From the NCBI RefSeq assembly GCF_020886055.1, contig NZ_AP025184.1, positions 372,001-436,000 on the forward strand: a stretch of 64,000 bases of DNA. The letters are read 5' to 3'. The notes beneath the pieces were generated by a model. That model was given only the letters and a program-made list of their open reading frames with translations, did no database searches and was not told the origin of the DNA. Of this stretch, positions 32,539 to 43,055 are shown piece after piece. The stretch's first letter is position 1. Every line of letters starts with the position of its first letter. Origin of the DNA: Flavobacterium ammoniigenes (lineage in GTDB: Bacteria > Bacteroidota > Bacteroidia > Flavobacteriales > Flavobacteriaceae). The position numbers were made by a program, and so were the translations under genes.

Positions 32539-35025
32539 ATGAAGTACTTGTTTGGTATTCTTTTATTGTTCTCTCTTTCGGTTCAAGCACAATTTCAATT
32601 GAATGGGATTGTGAAAGATGCTGAAAATGCTAAAGCGCTTCCATTTGCATCTATTTCTACTCCTTCGGGTCAAAACACCATTTCAGATGTAGATGGAAAA
32701 TTTACCATTACCACATTAGCTCCTATTCGTGAATTTACCATTTCTTATATAGGATACGACAAAAAAATAACTTTGGTTGAAAATGGCAAATCATTTTATA
32801 TGATTGCATTGCAACAAAACACCAATAATTTACAAGAAGTTCTTATTCCGAGAGAAAATCCTGCAGTAGCCATTATTAGAAAAACGATTGCTTTAAAAAC
32901 CCAAAATAATCCCGAAAAACGAATTCCATCTTTTGAATTCAAATGCTACAATTCTCTTGTAATTACGGCCAATCCCGATTCTATCAGTGCTAAAATTGAC
33001 ACTTTAATCACCAATAAAAAAAATGTCAAAATAGATTCTTCGAATTACAAATTCAAGAAAATGATTCAAAACCAACATTTGTTTCAAACCGAGAAAGTTT
33101 CGCTGTTCCAATTTAAAAACAACCACTTAAAAGAAACCATATTGGGCTCTAAAATGGCCGGATTAAAGCAACCTATTTATGAAATATTAGGATTTAAACT
33201 GCAATCCTTTTCCATTTATGATTCGAATTACGAATTATTTGAAACCAAATACAACAGTCCTATTGCAAACGATGCGCTAAAGGAATACAAATACCAATTA
33301 CTCGATTCAATTGAAATTGAAGGCAGAAATGTGTACCTAATTCATTTTAAAAACAAGAAAAAAAAAAGAGCACAAGGGCTCGAAGGCGTTCTCTATATTG
33401 ATCAAAATACATATGCAATTGCTAAAGCAGTAATGCGCATCAAAGGTGTTTTAGATATTAGTGGCACGCATGAATTTAATTTTCTGCCTCAAGAAAATAT
33501 CTGGTTTCCTTCTAAAAAATCATTTAAAATCGTAAAAGGAAATAACGACGATGATTTGAAACTTCTGGGTGGTACTATCCAATTTGAAGGGGATACCGAA
33601 AAAGACTTTAAACCAAGAAAAAAAGGGGCTTCCGATTTTATTTATTTGTTTTCAAAAAGTGCCAATTTCGAAATTCAATTGAATCAACCCATCGAATTAA
33701 AAAAAGGGGCAATTGCTTTAGAAATCAGCAAAGAAGCTAGTGAAAGAAAAGACGAATTTTGGAATACCTATCGAAAAGACAGTTTAGACATTCGAAGTAA
33801 ACGCACCTATACTGTTTTGGACAGCATTGCCAAAAAAAATAATTTAGAGCTAAAAATTACTGTAGGCCGCCGACTAATTAACGGCTTTATTCCTGCCGGA
33901 CCAATTGATTTTGATCTTCGAAAATTTTTTAGCTATAATAACTATGAAGGATTTCGAGTTGGCCTTGGTGGAACAACCAACGATCGCTTTTCTAAAACCA
34001 TTCGCATAGAAGGGTATACGGCCTATGGAACCAAAGACGGCACTTTTAAATACAATTTAGGAATTGGAACACGACTCAGTGAACCTACTAATTCTTGGAT
34101 TGGAATAGCCTATACAGATGATGTTCGGGAAATTGCAAGTACAGTCTATGCAATTGATAAACGCGGATTTAAAATCTATGATCCACGACCTTTTAATATT
34201 AGCACTTTCTACAATTACAAAAATTGGAAGGCCTATATTGAAACCAAATTGATCCCCAAAACAGAAAGTATTTGGGAAGTCGCTACAGCCCAAGTAGAGC
34301 CAAAATTTGGCTACAGTTACCAATTAAACGGTAAGTCGTACACCAATTACAACATGACAACCGCAATGGTTTCTTTACGATGGAGTCCATTTAGTGATTA
34401 TATGCAAACCCCAACAGGGAGAGTTGAAGTAGAAAAACGATTCCCCAACTTCACTTTTCAGTTGACAAAATCGATCGCTAGCGGCGAATTAAACGATTTC
34501 TCATTTGGTAAAATTGACCTGAAAACCGAATATGAAAAAAAACAGCTCAACGGACAAAAAACAAGTATACTGATTCAAGGAGGCTATACTTTTGGAGATT
34601 TACCAATAACCCATTTGTATAGTATTTCTCCAAATAATATTACCAAGGAAACAATTATGCAACGTATTACCATAGCGGGTAAAAACAGTTTTGAAACGAT
34701 GTTTTACAACGAATTTTTCTCAAGTGAATACTTGTATTTTCAAATTAAACACGGCTTCCAACGCATCACACTTTTCAAAAAAGTAAAACCTTCATTTGTA
34801 TTTGTAACCCGAATGGCCTGGGGAAATTTAAATCATGCTGAGCGCCATAATGGTTTAGATTTCAAAACACTAAATCAAGGATACTTTGAATCAGGGGTTG
34901 AATTAAACCAAATCTACAAAGGACTGGGGCTCGTTGGTTTTTATCGCTACGGCCCAAATGGGTTACTAAAATTGGAAGATAACATAGCTATCAAATTGAG
35001 CTACATTTTAGACTTAGGGTTTTAA
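32539..35025 (+). CDS. DUF5686 outer-membrane protein with carboxypeptidase-like N-terminal domain
   Basis: About 828 residues from the ATG at 32539. Signal peptide (MKYLFGILLLFSLSVQAQ), then a CarboxypepD_reg-like beta-sandwich (about 22-100: LNGIVKDAENAKALPFASIST...FTISYIGYDKKITL), a long DUF5686 region, and a C-terminal part rich in amphipathic strands ending in an aromatic residue (ILDLGF), consistent with an outer-membrane barrel. Function is unknown. The longer frame from 32482 runs back into the frr terminator and is rejected. The stop overlaps the convergent antiporter by 12 nt. Confidence 0.85.
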   Translation: MKYLFGILLLFSLSVQAQFQLNGIVKDAENAKALPFASISTPSGQNTISDVDGKFTITTLAPIREFTISYIGYDKKITLVENGKSFYMIALQQNTNNLQEVLIPRENPAVAIIRKTIALKTQNNPEKRIPSFEFKCYNSLVITANPDSISAKIDTLITNKKNVKIDSSNYKFKKMIQNQHLFQTEKVSLFQFKNNHLKETILGSKMAGLKQPIYEILGFKLQSFSIYDSNYELFETKYNSPIANDALKEYKYQLLDSIEIEGRNVYLIHFKNKKKKRAQGLEGVLYIDQNTYAIAKAVMRIKGVLDISGTHEFNFLPQENIWFPSKKSFKIVKGNNDDDLKLLGGTIQFEGDTEKDFKPRKKGASDFIYLFSKSANFEIQLNQPIELKKGAIALEISKEASERKDEFWNTYRKDSLDIRSKRTYTVLDSIAKKNNLELKITVGRRLINGFIPAGPIDFDLRKFFSYNNYEGFRVGLGGTTNDRFSKTIRIEGYTAYGTKDGTFKYNLGIGTRLSEPTNSWIGIAYTDDVREIASTVYAIDKRGFKIYDPRPFNISTFYNYKNWKAYIETKLIPKTESIWEVATAQVEPKFGYSYQLNGKSYTNYNMTTAMVSLRWSPFSDYMQTPTGRVEVEKRFPNFTFQLTKSIASGELNDFSFGKIDLKTEYEKKQLNGQKTSILIQGGYTFGDLPITHLYSISPNNITKETIMQRITIAGKNSFETMFYNEFFSSEYLYFQIKHGFQRITLFKKVKPSFVFVTRMAWGNLNHAERHNGLDFKTLNQGYFESGVELNQIYKGLGLVGFYRYGPNGLLKLEDNIAIKLSYILDLGF

Positions 35026-37284
35026 AATTAATACCGAAGGAACGCCGCTTAACCAATCGCTTTGAGAATCCACTAACGATTTCCAACTTTCAAGGCTAAT
35101 GACCATAATATCTTGTGAAGCTAAGAACTCTTTCTTCATGGTATCTTCTTCCATTAAATGAATGTTATTTGGATATTTATTTTCCAAGGATTCAACAGCA
35201 CTTTGTACTACAAAATTAGATGGGATATCGTTATTCACATCAAAAATTTCAATTTTTGAATTGTTATTGAAGATTAATTTTTGTGCATAATCAAATAAGA
35301 AAGAATCTTCAGATGAAAAAATAGGAATAAAAACGCGGTTGACATTTTGCAAGTCTTTATCAATTAAAATACCCAATGGCATTTTAGTTTTCGAGATAAT
35401 TTGGCGGGTTCTTTCATCAAAAGGAGAATTTTCAAAAAGTCCTTCTTTACCAGTAAACTTGTCAATTAAACGATCTGGATTGATAATTCGAGTAGTAAAT
35501 CCAATTACTTTTCCTAAAAGTGTTCCTTCAAAAATCGATTTTCCTAAACCAACCAACAACAAATCGTAATCTCCTTGATTTGCCACATCAGCAATTTCAG
35601 TTTCAATATCCTTGGTAGCTTTAAACAAAGTGTCAATTTCTTGATTCAGAGTTTTGGACTCTTCAAGTAAGCTAACAAAGCTCTCTTTTTCAATTTCTTC
35701 GGTATTGAAAGTATGCATTTCATCACTGAGATACAAATGCATGGCGGTAACTGAAGTTGCCTTTTTTTGTTTTTTAGTTAAACTATTGGCCAAACGCAAT
35801 AATGATTTTCCTTTTTCATCATTCCCAAATGAAATCAACACCTTATACTTATTGCTGTTGACAATTATTTCTGGCACTTCGGCCTCTTTATCTTTAAAAA
35901 CAAAATTGATAAAATCTAGGGCAGGTCCGGTCATAAATGTGGTAACCAAAGCCATAATCACCATCATAGTAAAAACCTCCGGCGTTAATACTTCCAATTC
36001 TAAACCAATGTTTAACACAATCAATTCCATCAATCCTCTGGTATTCATCAAAGCCCCAATAGTCAAACTATCTCTCCAAGATTGCCCAACAAATTTGGCT
36101 GCCAAAGCACTTCCTAAAAATTTTCCTACTACAGCCACCAAAATAATAAACCCAGTTACTTTCCATAAATACGGATCGTTAATCAAACCGATTTGAGTTT
36201 TTAACCCTGTGAAAACAAAGAACAAAGGCAATAATAAAATCAAGGAAACGTCTTCTACTTTTTCAATAAAAATAGTTCTGAATTTGGTCACATCCGGCAT
36301 AATTGCACCCGTCATAAATGCGCCAAACAAGGCATGAATTCCAATTACTTCGGTAGCATAGGATGAAATAATCAAGGTGAGAAAAAAGATAGCAACAACC
36401 GGTTTTACTAAAGTATCTTTAGAGCCGTACAATTCACCTATACGTTTTAAAAAAGGTTTTACTACAAACAACATAGCCAATACGTACAATACGGCTAAAC
36501 CAATAATATAGAGTGAACTTACAAAGGTTCCTGCTTTCACAATTGCAATTACGACAGCTAATAAACTCCAGGCTGTAATATCATCGGCAGCGGCACATGT
36601 GATAGCTATCGCTCCTAAACGCGTTTTTTGTAGTCCCCGTTCTTGAACTATTCGAGCCAAAACTGGAAAGGCCGTAATACTCATAGCGATTCCCATAAAA
36701 AGAGCAAAAGATAGAAATTTTACGCCTTCAGGAGCAAAACGATCATATACAAAATAAGCCAAACCAATTCCCAATGCAAAAGGGAAAATAATGCTGGCGT
36801 GACTAATTACTACGGCTTCATTGGCTTTGTTTTTGAGTACTTTCAAGTCCAATTCCATCCCAATTACAAACATGAATAGTATTAGCCCTATTTGACTTAA
36901 AAATTTTAAATTACCAAGAGAAGCTACAGGGAATAAAGTATTGGAAAATTCAGGAAAATACATTCCTAATAAGGAGGGTCCCAATACAATTCCAGCAATG
37001 ATTTCGCCAATTACTGTGGGTTGGCCAATTTTTTTAAATACCCAACCAAAAAAACGGGCTGCAATAATGATAGTAACAATTTGTGCCAAAAGAATCGCTA
37101 AAGGATCTTGTAAATTATGTAAGATAGAGTCTATGAAATCATTCCATGACCCATTTTGACTTGCTGTAATAGTTATTTCTTTATTTCCTTCAAGAAATTT
37201 TCCCTCTGATATTATCCAATAAATCAAAGCTGAAAACCCACCAGTTACCGCAATGTAGAATGCTCCGTTTTTATAATTTTTCAT
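35014..37284 (-). CDS. CPA2-type cation/proton antiporter with C-terminal stress-like domain
   Basis: 756 residues. One helix near the N-terminus (7-27), then about 12 helices of a Na+/H+ exchanger domain (residues ~60-460) with the CPA2 motif TCAAADDITAWSLLA carrying the ion-binding AspAsp. Residues ~480-756 are soluble and resemble a UspA-type nucleotide-binding region (KYKVLISFGNDEKGKSLLRLAN), as in K+/H+ or Na+/H+ antiporters with regulatory tails. The transported ion is not predictable. Monocistronic. Confidence 0.88.
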   Translation of the reverse strand: MKNYKNGAFYIAVTGGFSALIYWIISEGKFLEGNKEITITASQNGSWNDFIDSILHNLQDPLAILLAQIVTIIIAARFFGWVFKKIGQPTVIGEIIAGIVLGPSLLGMYFPEFSNTLFPVASLGNLKFLSQIGLILFMFVIGMELDLKVLKNKANEAVVISHASIIFPFALGIGLAYFVYDRFAPEGVKFLSFALFMGIAMSITAFPVLARIVQERGLQKTRLGAIAITCAAADDITAWSLLAVVIAIVKAGTFVSSLYIIGLAVLYVLAMLFVVKPFLKRIGELYGSKDTLVKPVVAIFFLTLIISSYATEVIGIHALFGAFMTGAIMPDVTKFRTIFIEKVEDVSLILLLPLFFVFTGLKTQIGLINDPYLWKVTGFIILVAVVGKFLGSALAAKFVGQSWRDSLTIGALMNTRGLMELIVLNIGLELEVLTPEVFTMMVIMALVTTFMTGPALDFINFVFKDKEAEVPEIIVNSNKYKVLISFGNDEKGKSLLRLANSLTKKQKKATSVTAMHLYLSDEMHTFNTEEIEKESFVSLLEESKTLNQEIDTLFKATKDIETEIADVANQGDYDLLLVGLGKSIFEGTLLGKVIGFTTRIINPDRLIDKFTGKEGLFENSPFDERTRQIISKTKMPLGILIDKDLQNVNRVFIPIFSSEDSFLFDYAQKLIFNNNSKIEIFDVNNDIPSNFVVQSAVESLENKYPNNIHLMEEDTMKKEFLASQDIMVISLESWKSLVDSQSDWLSGVPSVLILKP

Positions 37285-37420
37285 ACTACTTAACCCAATT
37301 TATTCTGCACAAAGATGTAAAAATCAAATATAGCAATTATAATAGGAATACAAATAGTAACCTAAATTTAATCTTACATAAAATACAATTCCAAAAAGAC
37401 CAAAATCAACCCACTTTACT

Positions 37421-37428
37421 TACCTTTG
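37421..37428 (+). promoter_or_regulatory. Promoter -7 box of the RND/MMPL permease gene
   Basis: TACCTTTG at 37421-37428. It contains the TTG at 37426 that opens the longer reading frame, which argues for the ATG at 37450. Confidence 0.6.
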
Positions 37429-37449
37429 CAACGCTTAAAAAACAAATTA

Positions 37450-39870
37450 ATGATCAAGTGGTTTAGTTTAGGTTTTTGGGAATTGTTTGCCCGAATCGTC
37501 CTAAGAAATAGGATTTTAATGTTATCCATCGTGGTACTTATTACAGGATTATTGGCTACCCAATGGAAAAATATTCATTTCAGCCATACCGAAGCCAATA
37601 TGTTGCCAGACGACAATGTGGTCAATGTTGAGTATAATGCATTCCTAAATAAATTTGGCGAAGAAGGAAACCTCATCATTATTGGTATCAAAGACGATGC
37701 GATTTTTACGCCTAAAGCGTTTGCTTCTTGGACCCAATTAATGAATCAACTCAAAAAAGATCAAGCCGTTGATCTAGCGATTTCAATTAACGATTTACAA
37801 CGATTACAACGCAATGATTCGCTTGAAAAATTTGAGTTAGTCCCATTTGTAGATCCTACGAAAACGGTAAACCAAGCTTATCTCGCCCAAATTAAAAAAG
37901 AACTTTTTACCAATTTACCTTTTTACGAAGGGCTGCTTTTTAATAAAAAATCAGGTAGTATTCGCTCGGCAATTTATTTGGATAAAAAAATTGTGAATAC
38001 GCCTGCACGTAAAGATTTTGTGCTAAAACGCTTGGTTCCTGCGGTAGAAGCCTTTGAAAAAGAAACCAATATTGATTTACGCGTTTCGGGCATGCCCTAC
38101 ATTAGAACCTTAAATGCCGCAACAATTGTCAAAGAAATTGGGCTTTTCATAGGCGCTTCTTTATTAGTCACTTCTTTACTTTTCTTTTTCTTTTTTAGAA
38201 GTTTTAGAGCCACATTAATCTCAATGATTATTGTAATTATTGGTGTGATGTGGTCGTTTGGTTTCTTAGGACTTTTCAATTACGAAATCACCGTTTTGAC
38301 TGCATTAGTTCCATCACTAATTATTGTTATTGGGATTCCGAACTGCATTTTCTTGACCAATAAATACCATCAAGAATACAAAGTACACGGCAATAAAGCC
38401 AAAGCCCTGCAACGAGTTACTACCAAAATTGGTATGGCGACTTTAATGACCAATGTTACTACAGCAATTGGTTTTGCGACTTTTGTAGCCTCGAATAACG
38501 AACTTTTATTAGAATTTGGAGTTGTCACTTCCATCAATATTATTGGGCTCTTCTTTTTGTGTATTATCGTAATCCCAATTTTTCACAGTTATATTCCTGC
38601 TCCAAAAGACCGACACATCAAACATTTAGATCGTGGCTCGGTAAAACGTTTTATGGACTGGATTTTACGCAATGTCAAATACAATCGCTTTTCAATTTAT
38701 GTAGCTTCAATAGCTTTACTTGTTTTTGGAATTATAGGGGTTTTCCAAATGCGTATTTCGGGGAGTTTGATTGAAGACATGCCTAAAAAAGAACCCTTTT
38801 TTGAAGACATTGTTTTCTTCGAAAAAGAATTTGACGGCGTAATGCCTTTGGAAATAATGATCGACACCAAACGCAAAAAAGGGGTGATGAAATTATCCGT
38901 GCTCAAGCGAATGGAAGAATTGGAACAAACTATTGAAGAAATTCCAGAATTGTCTAAAACAATGTCGATTGTCAATTTAGTTAAATATTCGAAACAGGCG
39001 TATTACAACGGTAATCCTGAATATTACGAATTACCCACTTCACAAGAGCAAACTTTTATTTTATCGTATGCCAAAAATGCGACCAAAAACAACAAAGACA
39101 ATTTGATGAAGAGTTATGTGGACTCCACCGGACAATATGCCCGAATTACCACTTTTATGCGTGATGAAAACGGAGGTAAGATTCCTGAAATCGAAGCTGA
39201 GATTAGAAAAGAAGCTGATAAATTATTTCCACCCGATCGCTATCATGTAACGATAACCGGAAAAGCCTTGGTCTTCCAAAAAGGAACGGGTTATCTGTTA
39301 GACAACTTACTTTCGTCTTTGCTTTTTGCTTTTTTCTTAACGGCATTGTTAGTCGCTTTTATGTTTCGATCGTTCAAAATGGTATTGGTTTCTATCATTC
39401 CTAATTTGTTGCCCTTGTTGTTAACGGCTGGAATTATGGGCTTTTTGGATATTCCGTTAAAACCTTCAACCATTTTAGTTTTCGGAATTGCCTTTGGACT
39501 TTCGGTCGATGATACGCTGCGCTTTTTGGCTCAATACCGAGAGGAATTAAGGAAAAACAATTGGAAAATACGCAAGTCGGTATATGCGACTTTTAACGAA
39601 TCGGGATTGAGTATGTTTTATACTTCGATTGTGTTGTTCTTTGGATTTTCGGTATTTATGCTGTCGAGTTTTGGCGGAACGATTGCTTTGGGCGGACTTA
39701 TTTCCTTAACTTTATTATTTGGGATGTTGTCCAATTTAATGTTGTTACCGGCATTAGTATTGACGTTGAACAAAACATTAGCTAACGAACAGGAATTCAT
39801 CGAGCCAAAAATTGACATTATTGAACATTCAGACGAAGAGATAGACAAGCTCGAAAAACACGAACTCTAG
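37450..39870 (+). CDS. RND/MMPL-type membrane permease
   Basis: About 806 residues from the ATG at 37450 (MIKWFSLGFWELFARIVLRNR). Two repeats, each with one helix, a large periplasmic domain and five helices; the second repeat has GIAFGLSVDDTLRFLAQYREEL, with the DD pair expected for proton coupling, and the first has a sterol-sensing-like region. It resembles the MMPL/HAE3 branch of exporters for lipids or hopanoids. No membrane-fusion or outer-membrane partner is adjacent, so the substrate and system are open. Confidence 0.85.
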   Translation: MIKWFSLGFWELFARIVLRNRILMLSIVVLITGLLATQWKNIHFSHTEANMLPDDNVVNVEYNAFLNKFGEEGNLIIIGIKDDAIFTPKAFASWTQLMNQLKKDQAVDLAISINDLQRLQRNDSLEKFELVPFVDPTKTVNQAYLAQIKKELFTNLPFYEGLLFNKKSGSIRSAIYLDKKIVNTPARKDFVLKRLVPAVEAFEKETNIDLRVSGMPYIRTLNAATIVKEIGLFIGASLLVTSLLFFFFFRSFRATLISMIIVIIGVMWSFGFLGLFNYEITVLTALVPSLIIVIGIPNCIFLTNKYHQEYKVHGNKAKALQRVTTKIGMATLMTNVTTAIGFATFVASNNELLLEFGVVTSINIIGLFFLCIIVIPIFHSYIPAPKDRHIKHLDRGSVKRFMDWILRNVKYNRFSIYVASIALLVFGIIGVFQMRISGSLIEDMPKKEPFFEDIVFFEKEFDGVMPLEIMIDTKRKKGVMKLSVLKRMEELEQTIEEIPELSKTMSIVNLVKYSKQAYYNGNPEYYELPTSQEQTFILSYAKNATKNNKDNLMKSYVDSTGQYARITTFMRDENGGKIPEIEAEIRKEADKLFPPDRYHVTITGKALVFQKGTGYLLDNLLSSLLFAFFLTALLVAFMFRSFKMVLVSIIPNLLPLLLTAGIMGFLDIPLKPSTILVFGIAFGLSVDDTLRFLAQYREELRKNNWKIRKSVYATFNESGLSMFYTSIVLFFGFSVFMLSSFGGTIALGGLISLTLLFGMLSNLMLLPALVLTLNKTLANEQEFIEPKIDIIEHSDEEIDKLEKHEL

Positions 39871-39944
39871 CCCCGATAGCAGCGACATCCTTTTTCTTTT
39901 TTCTTGAAAAAGTAAAAGATAGAGCGGATAGCGGGAAATAGCTT
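39868..39944 (+). repeat. Structured intergenic element after the MMPL gene
   Basis: Starts at the MMPL stop codon. Two boxes share GATAGC (in CCCCGATAGC at 39871-39880 and GCGGATAGCGGG at 39925-39934 approx.) and flank a T/A-rich hairpin (39890-39918). I recall similar elements in intergenic DNA of Flavobacterium genomes, but cannot confirm copy number from one window. Confidence 0.45.
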
Positions 39945-39965
39945 CTGTAAAAAAACAAAAACAAT

Positions 39966-39973
39966 TATATTTG
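39966..39973 (+). promoter_or_regulatory. Promoter -7 box of asnS
   Basis: TATATTTG at 39966-39973, 40 nt before the asnS ATG. Confidence 0.6.
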
Positions 39974-40013
39974 CAGCTCAGAAAAGCTGATTTTTAATAC
40001 CAATATTATACAA

Positions 40014-41447
40014 ATGAAACACACAAAAGTTAAAGACTTACTAAACAGTACTACGATACTTCAAGAAGTAAATGCAAAAGGATGGGTAAGAACTTTTAGA
40101 AACAATCAATTTATTGCGTTGAACGATGGTTCGACAATTAACAATATTCAGTGTGTAGTGGATTTTGAAAATACGCCTGAAGATATCTTAAAACGCATCA
40201 CAACAGGAGCTTCGGTTTCGGTTACAGGTAGTTTAGTAGAAAGCAAAGGTGCGGGTCAGAAATACGAAATTCAAGTGGCCAAATTGGAAATCTTAGGCGA
40301 TTCAGACGCGGAGAAATTCCCAATGCAACCCAAAAAACACTCTTTGGAATTCTTGCGTGAAAATGCACATTTAAGAGTGCGAACTAATGCTTTTGGTGCG
40401 ATTATGCGTGTGCGTTCGGTATTAGCGCATGCGGTACATACTTATTTTCAAGAAAAAGGTTTTGTGTATGTGAATACGCCAATCATCACTGGATCGGATG
40501 CTGAAGGAGCTGGCGAAATGTTCAAAGTAACCGCTTTGCCTTTTGACAACACACCAAGAACCGAAGACGGAAAAGTAGATTACAAAAAAGACTTTTTTGG
40601 AAAAGAAACCAACTTAACGGTTTCAGGACAATTAGAAGGCGAAACCTTTGCCATGGCTTTGGGCCAAATTTATACTTTCGGACCTACTTTTAGAGCTGAA
40701 AACTCGAATACTTCTCGTCACTTGGCTGAATTCTGGATGATTGAACCTGAAGTAGCGTTCAATGATTTGGATGACAATATGGACTTGGCTGAAGATTTTA
40801 TTCAGTATGTAATTAAATACACCATGGACAAATGTCCAGACGATTTGAAATTCTTAGAAAGTCGTTTGTTAGATGAAGAAAAACAAAAACCACAGGCGGA
40901 ACGTAGCGAAATGGCGTTGTTAGACAAATTAAACTTTGTATTAGAAAACAATTTCAAACGTGTTTCCTATACTGAGGCAATCGAAATTTTAAGAGAATCG
41001 ACTCCGAATAAAAAGAAAAAATTCAGTTATATCATTGACGAATGGGGCGCCGATTTACAGTCGGAGCACGAGCGTTATTTAGTAGAAAAACACTTTAAAT
41101 GTCCGGTAATTTTATTTGATTATCCTGCCAATATCAAAGCTTTTTATATGCGTTTGAACGAAGACGGTAAAACCGTTCGTGCGATGGACATCCTTTTCCC
41201 AGGTATTGGAGAAATCGTGGGAGGTTCGCAACGTGAGGAACGTTATGATGTCTTGGTTGAAAAAATGAAAGCCTTGGGCATTGACGAAGAAGAATTATGG
41301 TGGTACTTGGATACACGCCGATTCGGATCGGCAGTCCACTCTGGTTTCGGACTTGGATTTGAACGTTTGGTGTTGTTTGTAACCGGTATGACGAATATTC
41401 GTGACGTGATTCCTTTCCCAAGAACACCGATGAATGCAGAATTCTAA
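40014..41447 (+). CDS. asnS: Asparaginyl-tRNA synthetase
   Basis: 477 residues. N-terminal OB-fold anticodon-binding domain (about 15-100), then the class IIb catalytic core: motif 1 around [18 protein letters not shown], motif 2 [22 protein letters not shown], and motif 3 [16 protein letters not shown]. The [12 protein letters not shown] segment points to AsnRS rather than AspRS. Its presence means Asn-tRNA can be charged directly. Confidence 0.97.
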   Translation: MKHTKVKDLLNSTTILQEVNAKGWVRTFRNNQFIALNDGSTINNIQCVVDFENTPEDILKRITTGASVSVTGSLVESKGAGQKYEIQVAKLEILGDSDAEKFPMQPKKHSLEFLRENAHLRVRTNAFGAIMRVRSVLAHAVHTYFQEKGFVYVNTPIITGSDAEGAGEMFKVTALPFDNTPRTEDGKVDYKKDFFGKETNLTVSGQLEGETFAMALGQIYTFGPTFRAENSNTSRHLAEFWMIEPEVAFNDLDDNMDLAEDFIQYVIKYTMDKCPDDLKFLESRLLDEEKQKPQAERSEMALLDKLNFVLENNFKRVSYTEAIEILRESTPNKKKKFSYIIDEWGADLQSEHERYLVEKHFKCPVILFDYPANIKAFYMRLNEDGKTVRAMDILFPGIGEIVGGSQREERYDVLVEKMKALGIDEEELWWYLDTRRFGSAVHSGFGLGFERLVLFVTGMTNIRDVIPFPRTPMNAEF

Positions 41448-41532
41448 ATAAAGGTCGAAGTTTATAAGTTTATAAGTTTAATTTATCTAGGCTTTTAAAC
41501 TTTTAAACCTATACGCTTTTACACTAAAAAAA

Positions 41533-42999
41533 ATGCTAAAGCAATTCCTAAATCTCAAATTAACCCAGAAATTATCTCCACAACAAATTCAGTTGATGAA
41601 GTTAATTCAGTTGCCGACGCAAGCCTTTGAGCAACGTTTATTGGAAGAAATGAACGAAAACCCAGCGCTCGAAGCCGGTAAAGAAGAAGAGGAATATGTA
41701 AATGACGAGTTTGAAACGGAAGACTATGACGATTATGATGAGGCCGAATCAGAACGTGTCGACGCCGAAGAAATCAATATCGACGACTATTTAAGCAACG
41801 ACGATACTCCGGATTATAAAACCCAAACTAATAATTACAGCGATGACGATGAAGACCACGATGCGCCTTTTGCAGCACCGATTAGTTTTCATCAAGATTT
41901 AATCAACCAACTCAATACCTTTATTTTAAACGAGGATGACCGAGAAATTGCGGAATTCCTGGTGGGAAGTATTGACGATATGGGCTACATTCGCAGAAGC
42001 ATATCTGATATTGTAGACGATTTGGCTTTTACCCAAGCGGTTTACACAGATGAAAAAACCGTAGAACGCCTGATGCATGTGATTCACGAGTTAGAACCTT
42101 CTGGTGTAGGCGCGCGCGATTTGCAAGAATGTTTGTTGTTGCAACTCAAACACAAAACCCCGACCGAATATATCGAGCTGGCTACTGATATTATCGAAAA
42201 TCAGTTTGATGCCTTTACCAAAAAACATTACGACAAACTTTTACAAAAATACAACGTCTCTAACGACCAACTGAAAAAAGCAATTCACGAAATTGAAAAA
42301 CTAAATCCAAAACCAGGTGGCTCTTTTACTGGAAACAACAAAGTAACCGAAAACATTGTTCCTGATTTTGCTATTCGAATTGTGGAAGGTAAATTGGAAT
42401 TGAGTTTGAATGGCCGTAATGCTCCTTCGCTTCATGTCTCTAGAGACTACCAGGAAATGCTGCAAACCTATAAAGTGTCGAAAGATAAATCGACACAGCA
42501 AAAAGAAGCGGTGCAGTTTATTAAGCAGAAATTAGATTCGGCCAAATGGTTCATTGATGCGATTCGCCAACGCCAAGAAACGCTTTATGTAACCATGAAT
42601 GCGATTATGCATTACCAAGAAGACTTCTTTTTAGAAGGCGACGAAACCAAGTTGAAACCGATGATCTTGAAGGATATCGCAGATATAGTTGGTTTGGATA
42701 TTTCGACGATTTCTCGGGTGGCCAATAGCAAATATGTGGAAACGCCTTATGGGACTAAATTGATCAAAGAGTTTTTCTCGGAAGCGATGAAAAATGATCA
42801 AGGCGAAGATGTTTCGACTTTGGAAATCAAAAAAATATTACAAAACGTGATTGAGGAAGAAGACAAACACAAACCGCTACCCGACGATCAATTGGCTGAA
42901 ATTCTAAAAGAAAAAGGCTATCCGATTGCTCGAAGAACGATTGCCAAATACCGCGAACAACTAGATATTCCTGTGGCGAGGATGCGAAAAAAAATGTAA
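41533..42999 (+). CDS. rpoN: RNA polymerase sigma-54 factor
   Basis: 488 residues. Region I (LNLKLTQKLSPQQIQLMKLIQLPTQAFEQRLLEEMNENPALE) binds activators; an acidic region II follows (residues ~52-110); the core-binding and HTH parts come next (KDIADIVGLDISTISRVANSKYVETPYG), and the RpoN box ARRTIAKYREQ near residue 470 reads the -24 promoter element. Sigma-54 needs an AAA+ activator, none of which is encoded here. It follows asnS by 85 nt; no shared function is known. Confidence 0.97.
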   Translation: MLKQFLNLKLTQKLSPQQIQLMKLIQLPTQAFEQRLLEEMNENPALEAGKEEEEYVNDEFETEDYDDYDEAESERVDAEEINIDDYLSNDDTPDYKTQTNNYSDDDEDHDAPFAAPISFHQDLINQLNTFILNEDDREIAEFLVGSIDDMGYIRRSISDIVDDLAFTQAVYTDEKTVERLMHVIHELEPSGVGARDLQECLLLQLKHKTPTEYIELATDIIENQFDAFTKKHYDKLLQKYNVSNDQLKKAIHEIEKLNPKPGGSFTGNNKVTENIVPDFAIRIVEGKLELSLNGRNAPSLHVSRDYQEMLQTYKVSKDKSTQQKEAVQFIKQKLDSAKWFIDAIRQRQETLYVTMNAIMHYQEDFFLEGDETKLKPMILKDIADIVGLDISTISRVANSKYVETPYGTKLIKEFFSEAMKNDQGEDVSTLEIKKILQNVIEEEDKHKPLPDDQLAEILKEKGYPIARRTIAKYREQLDIPVARMRKKM

Positions 43000-43001
43000 T
43001 A

Positions 43002-43034
43002 AAAAAAGGGAAAACCAATGGTTTTCCCTTTTTT
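43002..43034. terminator. Bidirectional terminator, rpoN / tdk
   Basis: A 15-bp stem (43002-43016 with 43020-43034, core GGGAAAACC/GGTTTTCCC) with a 3-nt AAT loop and A/T flanks. Confidence 0.9.
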
Positions 43035-43055
43035 ATTTTGAATGAAGTACGTTTA

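Noticed and set aside
41448..41532. Short AAGTTTAT-like repeats before rpoN
   Set aside because: Only two or three imperfect units in AT-rich DNA; not a CRISPR or a clear regulatory array.
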